NCBI GenBank assembly: GCA_964057225.1 | Contig: OZ059896.1 | Coordinates: 2,976,001-3,040,000, forward strand | Length of the DNA: 64,000 bases | Source: Auanema rhodensis | Taxonomy: Eukaryota > Nematoda > Chromadorea > Rhabditida > Rhabditidae | Reading direction: 5' to 3' | Shown: in pieces, positions 1 to 10,000 of the stretch | Numbering within the stretch: the stretch's first letter is position 1 | Layout of the letters: each line of letters starts with the position of its first letter | The notes under the pieces: generated by a model | Seen by the model: only the letters and a program-made list of their open reading frames with translations | Databases searched by the model: none | What the model was told of the DNA's origin: nothing | Program-made: the position numbers and the translations under genes

Positions 1-52
1 GATCTGTGTTATCAGATTTGCGCTAGCTTAAAAATGCACCGAGATATCAACT

Positions 53-74
53 GATATAAGTTCACACTTATATC
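53..74. repeat. 9-bp perfect inverted repeat, 4-nt loop (once per monomer)
   Basis: The arms GATATAAGT (53-61) and ACTTATATC (66-74) are exact reverse complements around the loop TCAC. Just outside, CGAG (40-43) and CTCG (75-78) could extend the stem past a 9-nt bulge. The element recurs in nearly every unit. A common variant, frequent right of about 27.4 kb, changes ACTTATATC to ACCTATATC. On the plus strand this creates an A/C mismatch, but in a minus-strand transcript it leaves a G-U wobble, so the RNA hairpin would survive on that strand. A cruciform or RNA stem-loop role is inference only. Confidence 0.85.
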
Positions 75-99
75 CTCGATTTTCACCCTGAAGAATTAA

Positions 100-217
100 T
101 TTTTTCGTTGAATAACATTGTCCATCGTTTTTGCCTTGAAAGAAGGAATCTAAAAACATCTACTTTTTGCTAAATTATTTTGAAATTTTTCGAAAAAATT
201 TTTGTCAAAATGTTTTT
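100..217. other. Roughly helically spaced A/T tracts (predicted curvature)
   Basis: Runs of five or six T or A are centred near monomer positions 103, 130, 141, 154, 166, 188, 195, 201, 208 and 215. Between 130 and 166 the spacing is about 11-12 bp, close to one helical turn. This arrangement is typical of intrinsically curved satellite DNA. Curvature is predicted from tract spacing alone and was not computed. The same tracts are present in every unit. Confidence 0.5.
183..201. repeat. AT-rich palindrome around TTTTTCGAAAAA
   Basis: Positions 186-197 read TTTTTCGAAAAA, a perfect 12-bp palindrome. With flanking AAA and ATTT it becomes a near-palindrome of 19 bp (five T on one side, six A on the other). 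It is present in almost all units. Variants are confined to the T-run (four T, for example about 24046, 26150, 27551 and 29659) or to loss of the central CpG (TTTTTTGAAAAA, for example about 29308, 31411, 33870 and 45451). Such a site could bind an AT-hook or dimeric protein or extrude as a cruciform; no evidence here chooses between these. Confidence 0.8.
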
Positions 218-227
218 GGAAGCAATT

Positions 228-257
228 TTGAGTGTACATGGAAACTCAACATACACT
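228..257. repeat. Two overlapping, mutually exclusive inverted repeats
   Basis: TTGAGT (228-233) pairs exactly with ACTCAA (244-249) across a 10-nt loop, and AGTGTA (231-236) pairs exactly with TACACT (252-257) across a 15-nt loop. The arms overlap at 231-233, so only one hairpin can form at a time. TGTACA (233-238) is itself palindromic. Some subfamilies disturb one pairing only: TTGAGT becomes TGGAGT in the 26.6-36.7 kb region and TTTAGT near 49004 and 53215, while AGTGTA becomes AGTCTA near 50061, 51815 and 54272. Confidence 0.7.
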
Positions 258-1755
258 AATGCATCATTTTTCAAACAATCATAACTAATTTTTGTATTAA
301 GCTTTCCTCAATGTACTATAGTGCATTCGATGCGGATTTTTAAGCTGCGTCGATCTGTGTTATCAGATTTGCGCTAGCTTAAAAATGCACCGAGATATCA
401 ACTGATATAAGTTCACACTTATATCCTCGATTTTCTCCCTGAAGAATTAATTTTTTCGTTGAATAACATTGTCCATCGTTTTTGCCTTGAAAGAAGGAAT
501 CTAAAAACATCTACTTTTTGCTAAATTATTTTGAAATTTCTCGAAAAAATTTTTGTCAAAATGTTTTTGGAAGCAATTTTGAGTGTACATGGAAACTCAA
601 CATACACTAATGCATCATTTTTCAAACGATCATAACTAATTTTTGTATTCAGCTTTTCTCAATGTTATATAGTGCATTCGATGCGGATTTTTAAGCTGCG
701 TCGATCTGTGTTATCAGATTTGCGCTAGCTTAAAAATGCACCGAGATATCAACTGATATAAGTTCACACTTATATCCTCGATTTTCACCCTGAAGAATTA
801 ATTTTTTCGTTGAATAACATTGTCCATCGTTTTTGCCTTGAAAGAAGGAATCTAAAAACATCTACTTTTTGCTAAATTATTTTGAAATTTCTCGAAAAAA
901 TTTTTGTCAAAATGTTTTTGGAAGCAATTTTGAGTGTACATGGAAACTCAACATACACTAATGCATCATTTTTCAAACAATCATAACTAATTTTTATATT
1001 AAGCTTTCCTCAATGTACTATAGTGCATTCGATGCGGATTTTTAAGCTGCGTCGATCTGTGTTATCAGATTTGCGCTAGCTTAAAAATGCACCGAGATAT
1101 CAACTGATATAAGTTCACACTTATATCCTCGATTTTCTCCCTGAAGAATTAATTTTTTCGTTGAATAACATTGTCCATCGTTTTTGCCTCGAAAAAAGGA
1201 ATCTAAAAACATCTACTTTTTGCTAAATTATTTTGAAATTTCTCGAAAAAATTTTTGTCAAAATGTTTTTGGAAGCAATTTTGAGTGTACATGGAAACTC
1301 AACATACACTAATGCATCATTTTTCAAACAATCATAACTAATTTTTATATTAAGCTTTTCTCAATGTAGTATAGTGCATTCGATGCGGATTTTTAAGCTG
1401 CGTCGATCTGTGTTATCAGATTTGCGCTAGCTTAAAAATGCACCGAGATATCAACTGATATAAGTTCACACTTATATCCTCGATTTTCTCCCTGAAGAAT
1501 TAATTTTTTCGTTGAATAACATTGTCCATCGTTTTTGCCTTGAAAGAAGGAATCTAAAAACATCTACTTTTTGCTAAATTATTTTGAAATTTCTCGAAAA
1601 AATTTTTGTCAAAATGTTTTTGGAAGCAATTTTGAGTGTACATGGAAACTCAACATACACTAATGCATCATTTTTCAAACGATCATAACTAATTTTTGTA
1701 TTCAGCTTTTCTCAATGTAATATAGTGCATTCGATGCGGTTTTTTAAGCTGCGTC

Positions 1756-3158
1756 GATCTGTGTTATCAGATTTGCGCTAGCTTAAAAATGCACCGAGAT
1801 ATCAACTGATATAAGTTCACACTTATATCCTCGATTTTCACCCTGAAGAATTAATTTTTTCGTTGAATAACATTGTCCATCGTTTTTGCCTTAAAAAAAG
1901 GAATCTAAAAACATCTACTTTTTGCTAAATTATTTTGAAATTTTTCGAAAAAATTTTTGTCAAAATGTTTTTGGAAGCAATTTTGAGTGTACATGGAAAC
2001 TCAACATACACTAATGCATCATTTTTCAAACGATCATAACTAATTTTTGTATTAAGCTTTCCTCAATGTAATATAGTGCATTCGATGCGGATTTTTAAGC
2101 TGCGTCGATCTGTGTTATCAGATTTGCGCTAGCTTAAAAATGCACCTAGATATCATCTGATATAAGTTCACACTTGTATCCTCGATTTTCACCCTGAAGA
2201 ATTAATTTTTTCGTTGAATAACATTGTCCATCGTTTTTGCCTTGAAAAAAAGAATCTAAAAACATCTACTTTTTGCTAAATTATTTTGAAATTTTTCGAA
2301 AAAATTTTTGTCAAAATGTTTTTGGAAGCAATGTTGAGTGTACATGGAAACTCAACATACACTAATGCATCATTTTTCAAACGATCATAACTAATTTTTG
2401 TATTAAGCTTTTCTTAATGTAGTATAGTGCTTTCGATGCGGACTTTTAAGCTGCGTCGATCTATGTTATCAGATTTGCGCTAGCTTAAAAATGCACCGAG
2501 ATATCAACTGATATAAGTTCACACTTATATCCTCGATTTTCACCCTGAAGAATTAATTTTTTCGTTGAATAACATTGTCCATCGTTTTTGCCTCGAAAAA
2601 AGGAATCTAAAAACATCTACTTTTTGCTAAATTATTTTGAAATTTTTCGAAAAAATTTTTGTCAAAATGTTTTTGGAAGCAATTTTGAGTGTACATGGAA
2701 ACTCAACATACACTAATGCATCATTTTTCAAACGATCATAACTAATTTTTGTGATGAGCGTTTCTCCATGTAGTATGGTGCATTCGATGCGGACTTTTAA
2801 GCTGCGTCGATCTATGTTATCAGATTTGCGCTAGCTTAAAAATGCACCGAGATATCAACTGATATAAGTTCACACTTATATCCTCGATTTTCACCCTGAA
2901 GAATTAATTTTTTCGTTGAATAACATTGTCCATCGTTTTTGCCTCAAAAAAAGGAATCTAAAAACATCTACTTTTTGCGAAATTATTTTGAAATTTTTCG
3001 AAAAAATTTTGTCAAAATGTTTTTGGAAGCAATGTTGAGTGTACATGGAAACTCAACATACACTAATGCATCATTTTTCAAACGATCATAACTAATTTTT
3101 GTGATGAGCGTTTCTCCATGTAGTATAATGCATTCGATGCGGATTTTTAAGCTGCGTC
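1756..3158 (+). repeat. Four-monomer block, copy 1 (repeats 3,505 bp downstream)
   Basis: Units 1756, 2107, 2458 and 2809 match units 5261, 5612, 5963 and 6314 in order. Shared private markers include GCACCTAGATATCATC with CTTGTATCC (2141 and 5646), GTGCTTTCGATGCGGAC (about 2428 and 5933) and GTAGTATGGTGC (about 2771 and 6276), each pair exactly 3,505 bp apart. That is ten monomers minus five bases, matching the 350-bp units in between. A few substitutions separate the copies, for example GTGTT versus ATGTT at the first unit. Confidence 0.85.
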
Positions 3159-5260
3159 GATCTGTGTTATCAGATTTGCGCTAGCTTCAAAATGCACCGA
3201 GATATCAACTGATATAAGTTCACACTTATATCCTCGATTTTCACCCTGAAGAATTAATTTTTTCGTTGAATAACATTGTCCATCAATTTTGCCTTGAAAG
3301 AAGGAATCTAAAAACATCTACTTTTTGCTAAATTATTTTGAAATTTTTCGAAAAAATTTTTGTCAAAATGTTTTTGGAAGCAATTTTGAGTGTACATGGA
3401 AACTCAACATACACTAATGCATCATTTTTCAAACGATCATAACTAATTTTTGTATTAAGCTTTCCTCAATGTAATATAGTGCATTCGATGCGGATTTTTA
3501 AGCTGCGTCGATCTGTGTTATCAGATTTGCGTTAGCTTAAAAATGCACCGAGATATGAACTGATATAAGTTCACACTTATATCCTCGATTTTCACCCTGA
3601 AGAATTAATTTTTTCGTTGAATTACATTGTCCATCGTTTTTGCCTCAAAAAAAGGAATCTAAAAACATCTACTTTTTGCGAAATTATTTTGAAATTTTTC
3701 GAAAAAATTTTGTCAAAATGTTTTTGGAAGCAATATTGAGTGTACATGGAAACTCAACATACACTAATGCATCATTTTTCAAACGATCATAACTAATTTT
3801 TGTGATGAGCGTTTCTCCATGTAGTATAATGCATTCGATGCGGATTTTTAAGCTGCGTCGATCTATGTTATCAGATTTGCGCTAGCTTAAAAATGCACCG
3901 AGATATCAACTGATATAAGTTCACACTTATATCCTCGATTTTCACCCTGAAGAATTAATTTTTTCGTTGAATAACATTGTCCATCGTTTTTGCCTTGAAA
4001 GAAGGAATCTAAAAACATCTACTTTTTGCGAAATTATTTTGAAATTTTTCGAAAAAATTTTGTCAAAATGTTTTTGGAAGCAATTTTGAGTGTACATGGA
4101 AACTCAACATACACTAATGCATCATTTTTCAAACAATCATAACTAATTTTTGTATTAAGCTTTCCTCAATGTAATATAGTGCATTCGATGCGGATTTTTA
4201 AGCTGCGTCGATCTGTGTTATCAGATTTGCGCTAGCTTAAAAATGCACCGAGATATCAACTGATATAAGTTCACACTTATATCCTCGATTTTCACCCTGA
4301 AGAATTAATTTTTTCGTTGAATTACATTGTCCATCGTTTTTGCCTCAAAAAAAGGAATCTAAAAACATCTACTTTTTGCGAAATTATTTTGAAATTTTTC
4401 GAAAAAATTTTGTCAAAATGTTTTTGGAAGCAATGTTGAGTGTACATGGAAACTCAACATACACTAATGCATCATTTTTCAAACGATCATAACTAATTTT
4501 TGTGATGAGCGTTTCTCCATGTAGTATAATGCATTCGATGCGGATTTTTAAGCTGCGTCGATCTGTACTATCAGATTTGCGCTAGCTTGAAAATGCACCG
4601 AGATATGAACTGATATAAGTTCACACTTATATCCTCGATTTTCACCCTGAAGAATTAATTTTTTCGTTGAATTACATTGTCCATCGTTTTTGCCTTGAAA
4701 AAAGGAATCTAAAAACATCTACTTTTCGCTAAATTATTTTGAAATTTTTCGAAAAAATTTTTGTCAAAATGTTTTTGGAAGCAATTTTGAGTGTACATGG
4801 AAACTCAACATACACTAATGCATCATTTTTCAAACGATCATAACTTATTTTTGTATTAAGCGTTTCTCAATGTAGTATAGTGCATTCGATGCGGATTTTT
4901 AAGCTGCGTCGATCTGTACTATCAGATTTGCGCTAGCTTGAAAATGCACCGAGATATCAACTGATATAAGTTCACACTTATATCCTCGATTTTCACCCTG
5001 AAGAATTAATTTTTTCGTTGAATAACATTGTCCATCGTTTTTGCCTCAAAAAAAGGAATCTAAAAACATCTACTTTTTGCGAAATTATTTTGAAATTTTT
5101 CGAAAAAATTTTGTCAAAATGTTTTTGGAAGCAATGTTGAGTGTACATGGAAACTCAACATACACTAATGCATCATTTTTCAAACGATCATAACTAATTT
5201 TTGTGATGAGCGTTTCTCCATGTAGTATAATGCATTCGATGCGGATTTTTAAGCTGCGTC
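2809..5260 (+). repeat. Alternating dimeric higher-order repeat with 350-bp subfamily B
   Basis: Units 2809, 3510, 4210 and 4911 belong to subfamily B: 350 bp, GCCTCAAAAAAAGG, TTTTTGCGAAATT, one T missing in AAAAAATTTTGTC, usually CAATGTTGAG, and GTGATGAGCGTTTCTCC with GTAGTATAATGC. They alternate with non-B units (3159, 3860, 4560), giving a ~700-bp dimer period. Unit 3860 is a hybrid: it has the B middle (GCGAAATT and the T deletion) but non-B GAAAGAAGG and ATTAAGCTTTCC ends. Unit 4911 has a B body on a TACTATCAG/GCTTGAAAATGC front. Confidence 0.82.
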
Positions 5261-6663
5261 GATCTATGTTATCAGATTTGCGCTAGCTTAAAAATGCACC
5301 GAGATATCAACTGATATAAGTTCACACTTATATCCTCGATTTTCACCCTGAAGAATTAATTTTTTCGTTGAATAACATTGTCCATCGTTTTTGCCTTAAA
5401 AAAAGGAATCTGAAAACATCTACTTTTTGCTAAATTATTTTGAAATTTTTCGAAAAAATTTTTGTCAAAATGTTTTTGGAAGCAATTTTGAGTGTACATG
5501 GAAACTCAACATACACTAATGCATCATTTTTCAAACGATCATAACTAATTTTTGTATTAAGCTTTCCTCAATGTAATATAGTGCATTCGATGCGGATTTT
5601 TAAGCTGCGTCGATCTGTGTTATCAGATTTGCGCTAGCTTAAACATGCACCTAGATATCATCTGATATAAGTTCACACTTGTATCCTCGATTTTCACCCT
5701 GAAGAATTAATTTTTTCGTTGAATAACATTGTCCATCGTTTTTGCCTTGAAAAAAGGAATCTAAAAACATCTACTTTTTGCTAAATTATTTTGAAATTTT
5801 TCGAAAAAATTTTTGTCAAAATGTTTTTGGAAGCAATGTTGAGTGTACATGGAAACTCAACATACACTAATGCATCATTTTTCAAACGATCATAACTAAT
5901 TTTTGTATTAAGCTTTTCTTAATGTAGTATAGTGCTTTCGATGCGGACTTTTAAGCTGCGTCGATCTATGTTATCAGATTTGCGCTAGCTTAAAAATGCA
6001 CCGAGATATCAACTGATATAAGTTCACACTTATATCCTCGATTTTCACCCTGAAGAATTAATTTTTTCGTTGAATAACATTGTCCATCGTTTTTGCCTCG
6101 AAAAAAGGAATCTAAAAACATCTACTTTTTGCTAAATTATTTTGAAATTTTTCGAAAAAATTTTTGTCAAAATGTTTTTGGAAGCAATTTTGAGTGTACA
6201 TGGAAACTCAACATACACTAATGCATCATTTTTCAAACGATCATAACTAATTTTTGTGATGAGCGTTTCTCCATGTAGTATGGTGCATTCGATGCGGACT
6301 TTTAAGCTGCGTCGATCTATGTTATCAGATTTGCGCTAGCTTAAAAATGCACCGAGATATCAACTGATATAAGTTCACACTTATATCCTCGATTTTCACC
6401 CTGAAGAATTAATTTTTTCGTTGAATAACATTGTCCATCGTTTTTGCCTCAAAAAAAGGAATCTAAAAACATCTACTTTTTGCGAAATTATTTTGAAATT
6501 TTTCGAAAAAATTTTGTCAAAATGTTTTTGGAAGCAATGTTGAGTGTACATGGAAACTCAACATACACTAATGCATCATTTTTCAAACGATCATAACTAA
6601 TTTTTGTGATGAGCGTTTCTCCATGTAGTATAATGCATTCGATGCGGATTTTTAAGCTGCGTC
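5261..6663 (+). repeat. Four-monomer block, copy 2
   Basis: Second copy of the block at 1756-3158. It carries the same ordered markers plus its own changes (TTAAACATGC near 5640, AATCTGAAAAC near 5408). Similarity stops after the fourth unit: the next units (3159 and 6664) differ in both their GAAAGAAGG/GAAAAAAGG and 3' segments. This is consistent with a single segmental duplication or unequal exchange involving about 3.5 kb. Confidence 0.82.
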
Positions 6664-7014
6664 GATCTGTGTTATCAGATTTGCGCTAGCTTAAAAATGC
6701 ACCGAGATATCAACTGATATAAGTTCACACTTATATCCTCGATTTTCACCCTGAAGAATTAATTTTTTCGTTGAATAACATTGTCCATCGTTTTTGCCTT
6801 GAAAAAAGGAATCTAAAAACATCTACTTTTTGCTAAATTATTTTGAAATTTTTCGAAAAAATTTTTGTCAAAATGTTTTTGGAAGCAATTTTGAGTGTAC
6901 ATGGAAACTCAACATACACTAATGCATCATTTTTCAAACGATCATAACTAATTTTTGTATTAAGCTTTGCTTAATGTAGTATAGTGCATTCGATGCGGAC
7001 TTTTAAGCTGCGTC

Positions 7015-10000
7015 GATCTGTGTTATCAGATTTGCGCTAGCTTAAAAATGCACCGAGATATCAACTGATATAAGTTCACACTTATATCCTCGATTTTCAC
7101 CCTGAAGAATTAATTTTTTCGTTGAATAACATTGTCCATCGTTTTTGCCTTGAAAGAAGGAATCTAAAAACATCTACTTTTTGCTAAATTATTTTGAAAT
7201 TTTTCGAAAAAATTTTTGTCAAAATGTTTTTGGAAGCAATTTTGAGTGTACATGGAAACTCAACATACACTAATGCATCATTTTTCAAACGATCATAACT
7301 AATTTTTGTATTAAGCTTTCCTCAATGTAATATAGTGCATTCGATGCGGATTTTTAAGCTGCGTCGATCTGTGTTATCAGATTTGCGCTAGCTTAAAAAT
7401 GCACCGAGATATCAACTGATATAAGTTCACACTTATATCCTCGATTTTCACCCTGAAGAATTAATTTTTTCGTTGAATAACATTGTCCATCGTTTTTGCC
7501 TCAAAAAAAGGAATCTAAAAACATCTACTTTTTGCGAAATTATTTTGAAATTTTTCGAAAAAATTTTGTCAAAATGTTTTTGGAAGCAATGTTGAGTGTA
7601 CATGGAAACTCAACATACACTAATGCATCATTTTTCAAACGATCATAACTAATTTTTGTGATGAGCGTTACTCCATGTAGTATAATGCATTCGATGCGGA
7701 TTTTTAAGCTGCGTCGATCTGTGTTATCAGATTTGCGCTAGCTTAAAAATGCACCGAGATATTAACTGATATAAGTTCACACTTATATCCTCGATTTTCA
7801 CCCTGAAGAATTAATTTTTTCGTTGAATAACATTGCCCATCGTTTTTGCCTTGAAAGAAGGAATCTAAAAACATCTACTTTTTGCTAAATTATTTTGAAA
7901 TTTTTCGAAAAAATTTTTGTCAAAATGTTTTTGGAAGCAATTTTGAGTGTACATGGAAACTCAACATACACTAATGCATCATTTTTCAAACGATCATAAC
8001 TAATTTTTGTATTAAGCTTTTCTCAATGTAGTATAGTGCATTCGATGCGGACTTTTAAGCTGCGTCGATCTGTGTTATCAGATTTGCGCTAGCTTAAAAA
8101 TGCACCGAGATATCATCTGATATAAGTTCACACTTATATCCTCGATTTTCACCCTGAAGAATTAATTTTTTCGTTGAATAACATTGTCCATCGTTTTTGC
8201 CTTGAAAAAAGGAATCTAAAAACATCTACTTTTTGCTAAATTATTTTGAAATTTTTCGAAAAAATTTTTGTCAAAATGTTTTTGGAAGCAATGTTGAGTG
8301 TACATGGAAACTCAACATACACTAATGCATCATTTTTCAAACGATCATAACTAATTTTTGTATTAAGCTTTTCTCAATGTAATATAGTGCATTCGATGCG
8401 GTTTTTTAAGCTGCGTCGATCTGTGTTATCAGATTTGCGCTAGCTTAAAAATGCACCGAGATATTAACTGATATAAGTTCACACTTATATCCTCGATTTT
8501 CACCCTGAAGAATTAATTTTTTCGTTGAATAACATTGTCCATCGTTTTTGCCTCAAAAAAAGGAATCTGAAAACATATACTTTTCGCTAAATTATTTTGA
8601 AATTTTTCGAAAAAATTTTTGTCAAAATGTTTTTGGAAGCAATTTTGAGTGTACATGGAAACTCAACATACACTAATGCATCATTTTTCAAACGATCATA
8701 ACTAATTTTTGTATTAAGCGTTTCTCAATGTAGTATAGTGCATTCGATGCGGATTTTTAAGCTGCGTCGATCTGTGTTATCAGATTTGCGCTAGCTTGAA
8801 AATGCACCGAGATATGAACTGATATAAGTTCACACTTATATCCTCGATTTTCACCCTGAAGAATTAATTTTTTCGTTGAATTACATTGTCCTTCGTTTTT
8901 GCCTTGAAAAAAGGAATCTAAAAACATCTACTTTTCGCTAAATTATTTTGAAATTTTTCGAAAAAATTTTTGTCAAAATGTTTTTGGAAGCAATTTTGAG
9001 TGTACATGGAAACTCAACATACAATAATGCATCATTTTTCAAACGATCATAACTAATTTTGGTATTAAGCGTTTCTCAATGTAGTATAGTGCATTCGATG
9101 CGGATTTTTAAGCTGCGTCGATCTGTACTATCAGATTTGCGCTAGCTTGAAAATGCACCGAGATATGAACTGATATAAGTTCACACTTATATCCTCGATT
9201 TTCACCCTGAAGAATTAATTTTTTCGTTGAATAACATTGTCCATCGTTTTTGCCTCAAAAAAAGGAATCTGAAAACATATACTTTTCGCTAAATTATTTT
9301 GAAATTTTTCGAAAAAATTTTTGTCAAAATGTTTTTGGAAGCAATTTTGAGTGTACATGGAAACTCAACATACACTAATGCATCATTTTTCAAACGATCA
9401 TAACTAATTTTTGTATTAAGCGTTTCTCAATGTAGTATAGTGCATTCGATGCGGATTTTTAAGCTGCGTCGATCTGTACTATCAGATTTGCGCTAGCTTG
9501 AAAATGCACCGAGATATCAACTGATTTAAGTTCACACTTATATCCTCGATTTTCACCCTGAAGAATTAATTTTTTCGTTGAATTACATTGTCCTTCGTTT
9601 TTGCCTTGAAAAAAGGAATCTAAAAACATCTACTTTTCGCTAAATTATTTTGAAATTTTTCGAAAAAATTTTTGTCAAAATGTTTTTGGAAGCAATGTTG
9701 AGTGTACATGGAAACTCAACATACACTAATGCATCATTTTTCAAACGATCATAACTAAATTTTGTATTAAGCGTTTCTCAATGTAGTATAGTGCATTCGA
9801 TGCGGATTTTTAAGCTGCGTCGATCTGTACTATCAGATTTGCGCTAGCTTGAAAATGCACCGAGATATCAACTGATATAAGTTCACACTTATATCCTCGA
9901 TTTTCACCCTGAAGAATTAATTTTTTCGTTGAATAACATTGTCCATCGTTTTTGCTTTGAAAAAAGGAATCTAAAAACATCTACTTTTTGCTAAATTATT

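Larger units (their letters stand above)
1..351 (+). repeat. Reference monomer (unit 1) with internal map
   Basis: Unit 1 serves as the coordinate frame for all other units. In order it holds an NheI-like GCTAGC (22-27), GATATC (43-48), a hairpin-forming inverted repeat (53-74), a low-variation CACCCTGAAGAATTA stretch (about 84-98), A/T tracts (100-217) including a palindrome (186-197), overlapping inverted repeats (228-257), ATGCAT (259-264), a hypervariable end (about 296-345) and the short inverted pair GCAT-TCG-ATGC (323-333). The length is divisible by three, so any open frame would stay in phase from unit to unit, yet every frame is closed within a unit. It shows no obvious internal half-monomer duplication. 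Confidence 0.95.
1..2808 (+). repeat. Left-edge monomers, GTGTTATCAG / AAGCTTT type
   Basis: Eight 351-bp units. Most begin GATCTGTGTTATCAG and carry TTAAAAATGC and an AAGCTT (HindIII-type) 3' segment such as ATTAAGCTTTCC. A GAAAGAAGG variant is common in this part. Units differ from each other by only a few substitutions, for example CAATC versus CGATC in the 3' part. Units 1756-2808 belong to a block repeated at 5261 (separate entry). The array clearly continues upstream because the window opens exactly on a unit boundary with no flank. Confidence 0.85.

Noticed and set aside
53-61. TATA-box-like GATATAAGT as a promoter
   Set aside because: It is one arm of the inverted repeat and is present in every unit; no initiator or other promoter elements accompany it.
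104-120. CENP-B-box-like TTCGTTGAATAACATTG
   Set aside because: It shares TTCG and the single central A with the CENP-B core motif but lacks the essential CGGG. The match is no better than chance in this composition.
2750-2780. Hammerhead-ribozyme-like GTGATGAG in subfamily B
   Set aside because: The first core C is G, and I find no properly placed GAAA and paired stems around it. Some satellites do encode hammerheads, so I checked, but the required core is absent.
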